Below, piece by piece: positions 5,220 through 13,480 of a stretch of DNA of 16,549 nucleotides (positions are counted from its first letter, which is position 1; every line of letters starts with the position of its first letter). This DNA is from Deltaproteobacteria bacterium (GTDB lineage Bacteria; Myxococcota; Polyangia; Haliangiales; Haliangiaceae), in assembly GCA_018262455.1 (NCBI GenBank), contig JAGSPR010000300.1, forward strand, positions 1 through 16,549, in the 5' to 3' direction. The translations under genes and the position numbers were made by a program. The notes under the pieces are model-generated. The model made no database searches, was not told the DNA's origin, and saw nothing but the letters and a program-made list of their open reading frames with translations.

Positions 5220-7403
5220 TCAGTGGCCCGCCGCGTGGAACGTGAACGGGTAGTTCACCTGCACGTTGCCACCATCGGTCGGACGCGGGAACTCGATGTT
5301 CTTGATGACGCTGGCGACGCAGCTCGCCACCTTGCCATCGAAGCCGCCACCGGTCGATGAGGTCACCGTGCCGCTGCCGGTGATGAGGAAGTTCACCATC
5401 ACCTCGCCCTCGATGCCGGGGTGCGCCAGCAGCTCGCTCTCGTAGCAGTACGCGATCTTCTGGACGTTGCGCTTGATGTATCGCTTGATGATCACCTTGT
5501 CGAGGCCGCCACCGGAGGTCGGCAGGCCGATCGTCGGCGGCGGAACCGACGGCGTGTGGTTGCGGCCGTGCCCCCAGCTACCGCCGCCGCCATAGCCATC
5601 GCCCGCCTTCGTGCCGTTGCCGGCCGTGCCGTAGGCACCCGCGCCGACGATGCCACACGGCTCCATCGTGCACCCGCCACCTGGACCGAAGCCCTTGCGG
5701 CCGAACCCGAAGTTGCCGTGACCTTCACCCTCGGCGCCGAACAGCGGGCCGTAGATGTCCGCGGCGTCGAAGCCACTCGAGAAGTCGGCGGTGCCGGTCA
5801 ACGCATGGATGCTGGCGCTCAGGGCCTGGGTGTCTCCGAGCACGCCGGCCGACCGCGCGGCCTCGATCGCCTCGGCCCGGCTCAGCTGCGGCTCGGCCTG
5901 CTTGTTCTCGATCCGGAGGTGACCGTCCGCGCGCTGCGAGTCAGGCTTGCCGGATTCCCCCTCGTCCAGGGCCATGGTCGCGCCCGCGCCGGCCTTGCCG
6001 GTATCCTCACCCGGCTGGTCCTGCTCCGGCGGTGGCGGGGTCTCCTCCTGGTTGGTGAGGCTGGCGCGCAGCAGCAGCTCCTCATTCGAGGCGAGGTCGA
6101 GGTTCACCCCACTGTCGTCGGCAGGGATCGTGTCGAGGAACCAGACGAGGCCGAGGTGGGCCGCGAGCGACGCGGCAACGATGCCGAGCGCTCGACGCTC
6201 GAGGTTCGCGACCAGGGGCATCGCTTGCTGCCGCGGCCTGGCGACCGCCGACACGAGGAACGTGGTCTTGCCGGCGCGCGCGCGGATCCGCGCCATCGCC
6301 GGGATCGGCACCTCGATCGCACCCGCGGTGGACAGCGACGGACGCGCGCGCCCCTGGGCGACGAGCTCGGACAGCGGCGTCGACGCGCCCCCGACGATCA
6401 GCTCGCCCTCGATGCCCGCGCCGTAGTTGAACACGAAGTCGTCACCCGACGGCGCGACGAGCGGGAAGCTGTCGGACGGCGCGTCCTCGATCGGCTGCTC
6501 GACCTCGGGCGCGGTGCCGATCCGGTAGAACGGGCTCCTGCGCTCGCGGCGACTGCGGGCGAGCCCCGTGGTCACGCCGACCAGGCCGAGCGCGAGGCCA
6601 CCGAACCCGAGGAAGTCGATCGCGGGGCTCACCAGCACCGGGCGGAACGCTCGCGCGGGTCGGTGGAGCGTCTGCGTGTGGTACTGGAGTGCTTCCTTGT
6701 TCATCGCGGCGGTGTCGATCGCCACGTAGAACGAGGCCGCCGAGGCGATCAAGCAGGCGAGGCCGCCGGCCGCAAGGCCCCACGTCGCGGGGGTCACCTT
6801 GCCGCCACGCGGGTCCATGCAGTGCTTCACGCTGACGACCGAGTCGCCGAGCATCGCGGCAACCTCGATGGCGCGCGCGCCGCCCTCCTCGATCGAGTCG
6901 GCCATCGCGGCCTGGAACATCGCCGGCGAGGCGGCTGCCATCAGCGGCATCACGGTGTGCGGGCTCGGCGCGGGCGGCGCGATCGCGGGCCTCGGCGCGA
7001 CCGGTGCGGCCAGCACCGGTGTGGCCAGCACCGGGGTCGGGGCCGGGCGCACGGGCAGCGGGGGCGGGACGACGGTCACCACCGGTGCCGTCGCGGTCTC
7101 GCCGATCGCGAGCTCGATGTGCGAGTCGCCGACGCGGAGCGTGTCGCCGCTCTGTAGCTTGGCCTTGTTGACCTTCTGGCCGTTGACGAAGGTGCCACCG
7201 GTGGAGCCGAGATCGATCACGCTGACCTCGGACCCGGTGACCTCGATGATCGCGTGCATCCGGCTGCACGCCTCATCATCGATCCGGAGGTGCGCGGACG
7301 GCACCTTGCCGATCTTGATGACACCCTGGCTCAGCTGCTCCTCGCGGATCAGCTGGCCGTTCTTGAAGATGCGAAATGACAGCGAGAGCTTGGAACTGGC
7401 CAC
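5220..7403 (-). CDS. FHA-domain protein with TonB-like AgmX/PglI C-terminal domain (GltG-like)
   Basis: A 727-residue protein. The start is GTG at 7401-7403, with GGAGG 8 nt upstream; the open frame to 7694 lacks this support. Residues 5-100 are an FHA domain, which binds phosphothreonine: GK (32-33), SRMH (47-50) and STGGTFVNG (67-75). A Pro/Ala linker follows (107-165), then a region with hydrophobic segments near 220-240 and 270-290, and another membrane segment (about 420-440, GIVAASLAAHLGLVWFL). An acidic Glu/Gln/Pro stretch and a Gly-rich stretch come next. The C-terminal 95 residues (RYIKRNVQKIAYCYESEL ... GEVMVNFLI ... V..C....I..IEFPRP ... Y.F.F) match the AgmX/PglI C-terminal, TonB-like domain. 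FHA plus TonB-C is the layout of GltG of the Myxococcus gliding/envelope machinery. It probably spans the periplasm and couples energy or motion to outer-membrane partners. The Ser/Thr kinase lies just upstream on the same strand. Confidence 0.82.
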   Translation of the reverse strand: MASSKLSLSFRIFKNGQLIREEQLSQGVIKIGKVPSAHLRIDDEACSRMHAIIEVTGSEVSVIDLGSTGGTFVNGQKVNKAKLQSGDTLRVGDSHIELAIGETATAPVVTVVPPPLPVRPAPTPVLATPVLAAPVAPRPAIAPPAPSPHTVMPLMAAASPAMFQAAMADSIEEGGARAIEVAAMLGDSVVSVKHCMDPRGGKVTPATWGLAAGGLACLIASAASFYVAIDTAAMNKEALQYHTQTLHRPARAFRPVLVSPAIDFLGFGGLALGLVGVTTGLARSRRERRSPFYRIGTAPEVEQPIEDAPSDSFPLVAPSGDDFVFNYGAGIEGELIVGGASTPLSELVAQGRARPSLSTAGAIEVPIPAMARIRARAGKTTFLVSAVARPRQQAMPLVANLERRALGIVAASLAAHLGLVWFLDTIPADDSGVNLDLASNEELLLRASLTNQEETPPPPEQDQPGEDTGKAGAGATMALDEGESGKPDSQRADGHLRIENKQAEPQLSRAEAIEAARSAGVLGDTQALSASIHALTGTADFSSGFDAADIYGPLFGAEGEGHGNFGFGRKGFGPGGGCTMEPCGIVGAGAYGTAGNGTKAGDGYGGGGSWGHGRNHTPSVPPPTIGLPTSGGGLDKVIIKRYIKRNVQKIAYCYESELLAHPGIEGEVMVNFLITGSGTVTSSTGGGFDGKVASCVASVIKNIEFPRPTDGGNVQVNYPFTFHAAGH

Positions 7404-7657
7404 GAGAGACCTCCGTCGGATGGCGCCGCGCGCCGTGGCTCTGGCCGGATCCGCGAACGATCTCGCGCGACACTCGCGCGCAATGACGTCGCGGCCTGTT
7501 CGGCCATCGCGACCCGCTCGGCGACGTGCCTTGCGAATCGAACGTATGACAGCGCTCCGTGCGCTCGGTTCCGGGATTCTTCCGTTGTGAGCGCGTGCAA
7601 CCACGACGATGTAGGCGTTGTCCTCGCCCGCCGGGACGACGGCCAGGCCGCGGCCGG

Positions 7658-8533
7658 CTAGCGCGAACGGCAGATGCGCCGGAGTCCAAGCCACGCGTAG
7701 TGGAACACCGCCGGGTGCATGGTGTCGTCACAGAGCTGCGCGAGCTCTCGGCGCCTGCCCAGCGCGCGCAGGTTGCGGGCGAGCGCGGCGCGGGCGGGAT
7801 AATCCCAGTACGTGCTCGGGTCGTCGACGAGCGCCGCCAGCAGCGCGGCCGCGCGCGCGCGATCGCCGGCCAGCTCGGACTCGATCGCCGTCGCGAGCTT
7901 GCCGTCGCGCGTGGTCAGCCCGTCACGAGGAAACGTGTGCGGCGTGCCGAGCAGCGGTGCGGCCAGGATCTCGTAGCGCCGGAACCAGATCAGCGAGCGC
8001 GAGCTCGCACGCAGGTGGTCCAGCAGCTCGCGGGTCTCGTCGACGAGCTCGTCGGTGACGACCAGCTCCATCAGCTCGTGAAGCTCCTCGCTCGCGGCAT
8101 TCGGGCCGGCGGTCGCGAGATCCTTCCAGGCCGCATCGAAGGCACGCCGGGAGGCGGCGCGGTCGCCGGTCGTCAACGCCAGCCGCCAGGCGCCGACCCG
8201 GCGGGGGTACGCCGCCTCGAACGCGGCCTCGAGCTCCGCCGGCGGCGGGCGATCCAGGAGCACGTACGCGTAGAGGTTGAACGGCAAGTAGTCGGTCCGC
8301 GCGAGCTGTTCGTAGTTGCCGCGTGCCAGCTCGATCTGTGCCAGCCCATCTCGGTCGAGGTGGTTGTTGCGCATGGCCTCCGCGTAGTCCCGATGCGCGA
8401 GCGCGTATTCGGCGACATGCACGGCAGCGGGCTTGAACGGCACCCGTCGGTCGAGGACCTTCCGGAGGTAGGCCACGCCGGTCTGGAAATCGCCGTCGTG
8501 GAAGTGTGCCTCGCCGAGGTAGTAGTAGAGGTC
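7658..8533 (-). pseudogene. C-terminal TPR-like part of the Ser/Thr kinase, out of frame
   Basis: A 291-residue open stretch, starting with RDLYYYLGEAHFHDGDFQTG and ending at the stop 7658-7660, continues the kinase protein in the +1 frame. The sequence is clearly coding. It consists of paired helices typical of TPR/Sel1-like repeats, such as YLGEAHFHDGDFQTGVAYLRKVL, AEYALAHRDYAEAMRNN, WYR-type positions and LARNLRALGRRRELAQL. It has no start codon or ribosome site of its own near the junction; the open frame to 8881 reads as antisense-like Arg/Ser-rich sequence. It is therefore best read as the missing end of the kinase gene, giving about 835 residues if joined. The 254 bp between its stop and the FHA gene start (7404-7657) hold no gene I can support. 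Confidence 0.7.
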
Positions 8534-10166
8534 ACGCCGCGCGATCGATCGCCTCCTCGATGAGCGCGTCGGGCGCGAGCGACCAGCCTCGCACGGATGC
8601 GACGGATGCCCAGCCTTCGGGAACCGATGGATCGATCTCGACGGCCTGCTCGAAGTACACGCGGGCATCGGTCCACAGGTCGGCATCCATCGCGGCGGTG
8701 CCGAGATCGAACAAGATCCGCGCGTGCGTGTGATCCGGATCCGGGAGGTGACCGCCGGGGACGGCGGTCGCGACGGCGCGCGACAGCTGGGTCTCGAGTG
8801 CCGCGAGGCGATTGGGCGGCGCGGACTCCGAGATCGAGACGATCTTTCCGCTCGTGAGGTCGACCAGCTCGAACCGGGCATCCAGCGTGGCCGAACGGGA
8901 TGCCCCGGTGGGGTGCTCGTCGATCGTTCCGCGAACCAGCCAGCTCGCTCCGAGCCGACTCGCGGTGGCCGTGAAGCTCTCCTCCGGGCGGCGCTGCTTG
9001 ACGAGCTGGGTCGGCGAGATGGCGGCGACCCGTTCGGCCGTCCCGAGCAGCGTCGCGAGCACGCCTCCGACCACGTGCGGATCTGGCTGCCCGGCGCCGG
9101 ACGTCAGGAGCTTGGTCGGGATCGCCTGCACCGCGATCCGCGCGGGCCGTGGAGCCGTGGCGACTTGCTCCTTCGAGGTCGCTTGCCACGTCGCGACCAC
9201 GGCGAGCCCGATGACGACGAGCGTCCCCGCGCCGACCAGCGGCACGCGCGAACGCCCCGCCGCGCGCGCGCTCGGACGTGCCGGCTCGAGCGCGCTGGCG
9301 AGCTCGCCGAGCGTCGGCCGCGCGGCCGGATCGCGCGCGAGCATGCGCATGACGAATGGGCCCAGCGGATCGGCCAGCGCAGCAGGCGGCTCGCGGCCGT
9401 CGACCACGCGGGCCATCAGCTGGTACAGGTCCGGGGCTTCGTACGGCCGGCGCCCCGCGAGGCACTCGTAGATCATCACGCCGAGGCTGTAGACGTCACT
9501 CGCCTCGCTCGACGGATCGCCCTGCATCACCTCCGGCGCCATGTACGCGGGAGTCCCGAACACCGTGCCCGTTGGCCCCGTGACGACCGTATCTGGACTG
9601 GTCTCGGTGCCGTTCACGCGGAGCGTCTGCGTGAGCGCGTCCGCCACCGAGGTGGCCCTTGCGCCGCGCGATCTGGCGGCGGGGGAGTCCTCGCCATCGA
9701 GCCGCCGCGCCATCCCGAAGTCGACGACCTTGACCAGACCGGTGCGGCCCACGACGACATTCTCGGGCTTGATGTCACGGTGGAGGATGCCGGCGGCATG
9801 CGCGGCGGCCACGGCGACGCCGACGCTCGCGCAGATGGCGAGCAGCTGGTCGCGCTTCGGCGCCCGCTCGGCCTGCACGAGGAGCTCGCGGAGGGTGCGG
9901 CCCTCGAGGTACTCCATCGCGATGAACTGCTGGCCTTCGTGATCGCCGATCTCGAAGATCGTCACGATCCCCGGGTGGCTGAGCGCCGCGAGGGCGCGCG
10001 CCTCGGCCCGGAACAGCTCGCGCAGCGCAGGCTGCGTGGAGTGGGTGCGGTGCAGCAGCTTGAGGGCCACCGAACGCTTGAGCTCGGGATCGTGCGCCAC
10101 GAACACCCGCCCCATGCCGCCCTGGCCAAGCTCGCGCTCGACGTCATAGCGGCCGATTCGCTGCAC
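8532..10166 (-). CDS. Hanks-type serine/threonine protein kinase with membrane segment (frame-interrupted)
   Basis: A 544-residue open frame from the GTG at 10164-10166. The kinase domain is complete: Gly loop GQGGMGRVF (14-22), K36 in VALK, E55 in helix C, HRDIKPENV (129-137), DFG (149-151), GTPAYMAPE (204-212) and SDVYSLGVMIYE (223-234). About 60 residues separate DFG from APE, which is long, and the insert is Ser/Thr-rich. One membrane segment (about 309-327) precedes an extracytoplasmic region that looks like the adenylate-cyclase/TolB-type 'GASWLVRGTI' beta domain and then a TPR-like helix (about 505-525). The frame ends at TGA 8532-8534 in the middle of a repeat, and the continuation is in the +1 frame. 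It can phosphorylate proteins on Ser/Thr; the FHA protein downstream is a plausible partner. There is no Shine-Dalgarno sequence, but a TATACT lies 8 nt upstream, suggesting a leaderless mRNA. Confidence 0.9.
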   Translation of the reverse strand: MQRIGRYDVERELGQGGMGRVFVAHDPELKRSVALKLLHRTHSTQPALRELFRAEARALAALSHPGIVTIFEIGDHEGQQFIAMEYLEGRTLRELLVQAERAPKRDQLLAICASVGVAVAAAHAAGILHRDIKPENVVVGRTGLVKVVDFGMARRLDGEDSPAARSRGARATSVADALTQTLRVNGTETSPDTVVTGPTGTVFGTPAYMAPEVMQGDPSSEASDVYSLGVMIYECLAGRRPYEAPDLYQLMARVVDGREPPAALADPLGPFVMRMLARDPAARPTLGELASALEPARPSARAAGRSRVPLVGAGTLVVIGLAVVATWQATSKEQVATAPRPARIAVQAIPTKLLTSGAGQPDPHVVGGVLATLLGTAERVAAISPTQLVKQRRPEESFTATASRLGASWLVRGTIDEHPTGASRSATLDARFELVDLTSGKIVSISESAPPNRLAALETQLSRAVATAVPGGHLPDPDHTHARILFDLGTAAMDADLWTDARVYFEQAVEIDPSVPEGWASVASVRGWSLAPDALIEEAIDRAA

Positions 10167-10197
10167 GGAGCACCAGTATAGACCAAGACCGGCGGTC
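10167..10197 (-). promoter_or_regulatory. Putative kinase promoter with operator-like inverted repeat
   Basis: On the minus strand, TATACT (10175-10180) is a near-consensus -10 hexamer and ends 8 nt before the kinase GTG, so transcription would begin at or next to the start codon. Just upstream, where the -35/-10 spacer lies, is the inverted repeat GACCG-c-CGGTC (10187-10197), a candidate repressor site. I see no good -35 box. The assignment rests on position and motif only. Confidence 0.5.
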
Positions 10198-10227
10198 CCC
10201 TCACGCGCGCATCGCGACGGGCGCCGG

Positions 10228-11583
10228 CTATTGCACGACGCAGCGCATGCGCGTGACCGCGGTCGGTTCGGGGGGGCTCGAGCGCACGACGACGAGCTTG
10301 AGGTTCTGCGCGCTCGGACAGCTCGCGGGATCCGCCTGGACCTTCCAGCAGGTCGCCGTCTCGGCTGCATCGCACGGAGCGATCGGGGTCACGGCTCCGC
10401 CAACGAGGTCCTCGACGATGCAATCGACCTGGATGCCGGGCATGCCCGGATCGATGTCGGCGAGCGGGGTCGGGACGCACGGGGATCCTGTCGTGCTCGC
10501 GATGAGATCGCCGATGTCGGCGAGCCCCCCCGACAGATCCTGCTGACAGATCGTGGGGGCCAACGAACGCTGGGGGAACAGATCGAGGAGCGACTGGATC
10601 CGGACGCCAGGATCCGCGACCACGGCGCCGGTGCACGAGTGGGCGAGCGCGGGCTGCGTGACACCGTTGGTGTCGCGCGGCTCGACCGCCACGGGCTCGG
10701 GCGTGCCCATGAACGCGCTCACGATCACTTGCTTCGGATCCGGCTTGAGGCCGACGAGGAAGTCGCGATAGTCCGAGACGCCGTCGAGCAGCGTCGAGCT
10801 CACGCTCGCGGCGCACTGCGCCTTCGGGCCGGCGATGTTCATCTCGTCCGGAGAGGCGCCGCCCGTCGCACAGGTGACCCCGAACCGCGTGCAGCGGAAC
10901 GACTGCAGGGGACCCAGGGTCGTCTCGTCGGCGCCAAACAGCGCGGGATCGGCGGCCGAGCAGTCGTCTTCGTCGGTGAGCATCACGACGGCGAGCACGG
11001 CCTCGGGCCGCAGGAACCCCGCGTTCGCCGGGTTGCTGTCGAGCGCCGCTCGGATCGCGTGGAGCGGCTGCTCGAAGCCGCAGCCTGTCGCGCCAAGTTG
11101 CGCCATCTGGCCGAACACGGCGGCGAGGGTGCCGGTGTAGTTGCGGGCCCGCGTGCCATCCGGCAGCCCGATGTCGGAGAGGAAGCTGCCGGTGATCGGC
11201 GCGCCATTGACGGTGAGCTTGCCGCCGTCGCCAAGGCCTGCACACCCGCCATTGCCCACCGTGCCGACCGGAGGTGCGGGATTCGGGTTGCCACGTGCGC
11301 TCGTGCCCATGTCCGACGAGATCACGCCGAGGTGAAGGTTCGGCAGGCCCGCGCCGCCTTGCTGGAGCGCGTTGATGAAGCTCGGAAAGCTCGCGACGAG
11401 GTTCGCTTGCTTGTCGGCCATCGAGCCGGAGTTGTCGATCATGAACAGCAGATCGACGTCGCGATTCTGGGTCGCCGGAAGCTCGACGACGGTCTGGTGA
11501 CGGTCGGCATCCGGGGGCGACTGGCCGCCCCCGCCGCAGGCACTCGCCATGAGGATTGTGAGGATCGTGGTTCGCGTCGTCAT
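10228..11583 (-). CDS. VWA-domain lipoprotein, Cys-rich
   Basis: A 451-residue protein from the ATG at 11581-11583. The N-terminus (MTTRTTILTILMASAC) is a lipoprotein signal with the lipid Cys at 16, followed by a Gly/Pro/Asp spacer. A von Willebrand factor A domain begins at about residue 42: DLLFMIDNSGSMADK carries the MIDAS motif DxSxS at D50-S52-S54, and VVMLTDEDDCS (199-209) provides the second metal-site Asp region. The rest is rich in Cys, Gly and Pro and has several Cys pairs, as in secreted myxobacterial VWA lipoproteins that probably bind partners through a metal ion. The open frame continues to 11640, but only the inner ATG places the lipobox at a normal distance. The ribosome site is weak. 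It lies 61 bp upstream of the kinase on the same strand; the kinase has its own probable promoter. Substrate unknown. Confidence 0.85.
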   Translation of the reverse strand: MTTRTTILTILMASACGGGGQSPPDADRHQTVVELPATQNRDVDLLFMIDNSGSMADKQANLVASFPSFINALQQGGAGLPNLHLGVISSDMGTSARGNPNPAPPVGTVGNGGCAGLGDGGKLTVNGAPITGSFLSDIGLPDGTRARNYTGTLAAVFGQMAQLGATGCGFEQPLHAIRAALDSNPANAGFLRPEAVLAVVMLTDEDDCSAADPALFGADETTLGPLQSFRCTRFGVTCATGGASPDEMNIAGPKAQCAASVSSTLLDGVSDYRDFLVGLKPDPKQVIVSAFMGTPEPVAVEPRDTNGVTQPALAHSCTGAVVADPGVRIQSLLDLFPQRSLAPTICQQDLSGGLADIGDLIASTTGSPCVPTPLADIDPGMPGIQVDCIVEDLVGGAVTPIAPCDAAETATCWKVQADPASCPSAQNLKLVVVRSSPPEPTAVTRMRCVVQ

Positions 11584-11705
11584 GTCCGCGCTACTTTGCA
11601 GCGGCCAGGCCACGGTAACAACGCCTGCGAACCGCGTCATCGCCTCGCGCGGAGTATCCTCTCCGCCACACCTCTGCCACCAGAACGGCGTTCCGACAAC
11701 GCACC

Positions 11706-12395
11706 ATGCCGGCCACCACCACGACGCTCGCGCAGCGATTGAGCGTGTTCCTCCGCGCTGGACTCGTGCGCCAGATCCCGAGCCGGTGGCAACAGATCCA
11801 GGGAACCGTCGAGATGGCGCCGTATGTCGCGAGCCTCGACGCGACCGAGGAGCGCTGGTATCGCGGCGCGCTGCTCGGCCATCCGGTCCTGCGTCAGCCT
11901 CTCATCCTGTCGCAGGTCGGGATCGACCACCTGCGGATCGGCAGCGGCCTCGGCGCCAAGCTCGAATCCGTCTGCCGGCATCTCCAGCTCACCCACCATC
12001 GCGGGATGCCGGTGTTCGATCTGCAGGTCATCCAGACCCACCCGGGCGGTCTCGAGGTGCTGCGCCTCTCACTCGAGGCGTCGCTCGCGGAGGCCACGCC
12101 GAAAGCGAGACGCCAGAACCGGGTGGCCCGCCTCATCCTGCCGCGAGCCAGCGTGTACTACGAGCGGTTCCTCGGCACGGCAGGCTGGATCGCGCGCGCG
12201 GAGAGGCTGGACTATCCCGAGCCACCGGAGGAGGGCTCGCGGTTCCCCAGCGAGTTCTTCAGCCTCGCGGGATTCCTCAACCACTGCGCGGCGGCCTTCC
12301 CGGCTTCGCTCGACGAGCTCCCGCTCCATGCCGTGCTCGCGCATCTCGCGCGCCTTGCCGGTCGCCGCGCCCGCGAGCGCCGCCGCCAGGGTTGA
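11706..12395 (+). CDS. Conserved-looking cytoplasmic protein of unknown function
   Basis: A 229-residue protein I do not recognise. The frame has the strong G/C third-position bias of real genes here, unlike the overlapping frames. It has no signal peptide, membrane segment or Cys cluster. The N-terminal half mixes helices and strands (LRAGLVRQIPSRWQQIQGTVEMAPYV, given by its residues 16-41), followed by 'LILSQVGIDHLRIGSGLGAKL' (66-86) and 'GMPVFDLQVIQTHPGGLEVLRLSLE' (101-125). The C-terminus is basic (RRARERRRQG), which could bind nucleic acid, although this is only composition. The ATG at 11706 is the first start in the frame; I see no good ribosome site. A TATCCT at 11655-11660 is a possible -10 box. 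It is divergent from the VWA lipoprotein (122 bp) and convergent with the barrel-like gene (34 bp). Confidence 0.7.
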   Translation: MPATTTTLAQRLSVFLRAGLVRQIPSRWQQIQGTVEMAPYVASLDATEERWYRGALLGHPVLRQPLILSQVGIDHLRIGSGLGAKLESVCRHLQLTHHRGMPVFDLQVIQTHPGGLEVLRLSLEASLAEATPKARRQNRVARLILPRASVYYERFLGTAGWIARAERLDYPEPPEEGSRFPSEFFSLAGFLNHCAAAFPASLDELPLHAVLAHLARLAGRRARERRRQG

Positions 12396-12429
12396 TGACG
12401 CGGCGACGCCGGGGCGAGCGCGCGCGGGC

Positions 12430-13380
12430 TCACCACCACAGCGAGCGCTTCGAGGCGACCGCGAAGTCGAGCTCGGCCCACAGCAGGAGCTGCCAGGGCC
12501 CGCGCGCTGGCTCGCTGATCTCACGCGCGATGAACGCTACCGGCTCGCGGTCGCGCTGGTCGTCGGCGATCACCCGGCGTGCGCCGAGCCCGATGAACAG
12601 CGGCGTCATGCGGAATTGGCGCTCCATCGGCGACGATGGCCTGCCCAGCCCAGTCACCGCGAGCTCGACGCCGAGCGCACCGAACAGATCGCGGACGTGG
12701 TGGTGCGCTCCGAGGTTCGCGTCGCGGAACCGACCACGCGCCTCGAGCCGCAGCCACGGCGTTGCGACGACGGTCGCGCGGAGCCGAACATCGACGTCGC
12801 GCGCGACGGCAAGGCTCCAGTCGCCCGAGTCGAAGGCCCGCACCCCGCGGAACCGCGCGTCGCCGAGCAGCGCGGCGCGATCGAAGCGGCCGAGCCGCGC
12901 GCCGACCGCGGGCGTGAGGATGCGGTAGCTGCCCTCGCCGCCCGAGACCGCGGCCAGCGTCGCGTACCAGCCCCAGGCTTGGTGATCGATCTGGCGGCGC
13001 AAGCTCCCGATCGACCACAGCTGGTCCTGGTGGCTGCGATAGCCGTACTTGTCGATGAAGAACTGCGTCGCGAAGAACTCGAGATCGAAGGCCTCGGCGC
13101 CCCACGTGACGAGGCCCCCGTCGCCCGGATCTGCACCGCCTGGCCTCACCCGGTCACCGTTCGAGTACAGCGCCAGCCTCGGCCCGCGGACCCGGACATC
13201 GATCAGGTCGCCGGTGATCAGGTTCTCGAGCGAGCCGAACGAGCCGGACGCGTCCATGCACGGCACACCTCCCTCGCGTCGCGCCTCCTCGGGGTCCTTG
13301 CAGTTCTCGGCGTGACCGGGTGTCGAGATCCCGGGCAGTGCGGTCACTGCGACGACGACGATCGCGATCACGATTCGCAC
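12430..13380 (-). CDS. Probable outer-membrane beta-barrel protein
   Basis: A 316-residue protein from the GTG at 13378-13380. The N-terminus (a short basic start, a hydrophobic core and GHA before Glu25) is a good signal peptide. The mature protein has an acidic Cys-containing start (ENCKDPEEARREGGVPC, C27 and C41) followed by many short amphipathic strands: LIDVRVRGPRLALYSNG, DLEFFATQFFID, DWSLAVARDVDVRLRATVV and PWQLLLWAELDFAVA. It ends in ...SLWW, and a terminal aromatic residue is typical of outer-membrane proteins. The frame is open to a GTG at 13485, but that would add 35 Arg-rich residues before the signal core, and the DNA there is a palindrome cluster, so I prefer the inner start. 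No clear ribosome site was seen for either. Family and substrate unknown. Confidence 0.72.
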   Translation of the reverse strand: MRIVIAIVVVAVTALPGISTPGHAENCKDPEEARREGGVPCMDASGSFGSLENLITGDLIDVRVRGPRLALYSNGDRVRPGGADPGDGGLVTWGAEAFDLEFFATQFFIDKYGYRSHQDQLWSIGSLRRQIDHQAWGWYATLAAVSGGEGSYRILTPAVGARLGRFDRAALLGDARFRGVRAFDSGDWSLAVARDVDVRLRATVVATPWLRLEARGRFRDANLGAHHHVRDLFGALGVELAVTGLGRPSSPMERQFRMTPLFIGLGARRVIADDQRDREPVAFIAREISEPARGPWQLLLWAELDFAVASKRSLWW

Positions 13381-13433
13381 GCGCGGTCCGGCTGCAACCG
13401 CCGTACCGCGTCCAGGGCCGCGCGATCCTTTCG

Positions 13434-13480
13434 ATCGCGACGATCGGCGCGCGTCGCGATCGCGACACGCGTGTCGCGAT
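13434..13480. promoter_or_regulatory. Nested palindromes with four ATCGCGAC-type half-sites
   Basis: Between the barrel-like gene and the divergent lipoprotein gene lies a perfect 22-bp palindrome (13459-13480, centre ACGCGT). It overlaps a perfect 14-bp palindrome, GTCGCGATCGCGAC (13453-13466). The half-site ATCGCGAC (or its complement) occurs at 13434, 13453, 13459 and 13473. This could be an operator for a dimeric regulator that controls one or both genes; it could also form a strong hairpin in the transcript of the minus-strand gene. Confidence 0.55.

Noticed and set aside
5421..7157. Long plus-strand open frame opposite the FHA/TonB-like gene
   Set aside because: It is Arg/Ala/Gly-rich with no domain, and lies antisense to a gene with clear FHA and TonB-C motifs; long antisense frames are expected at this GC content.
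7404..7694. N-terminal extension of the FHA protein
   Set aside because: No ribosome site and non-protein-like composition; the GTG at 7403 has a well-placed GGAGG.
8173..9465. Minus-strand frame across the kinase frame break
   Set aside because: It is Arg/Ala-rich, contains no kinase or TPR pattern, and is out of frame with both parts of the gene.
8724..10181. Long plus-strand open frame opposite the kinase
   Set aside because: The minus strand carries all kinase motifs; the plus frame is an Arg/Gly/Asp-rich shadow.
10231..11742. Plus-strand open frame opposite the VWA lipoprotein
   Set aside because: No domain, Arg-rich; the opposite strand has a lipobox and a MIDAS motif.
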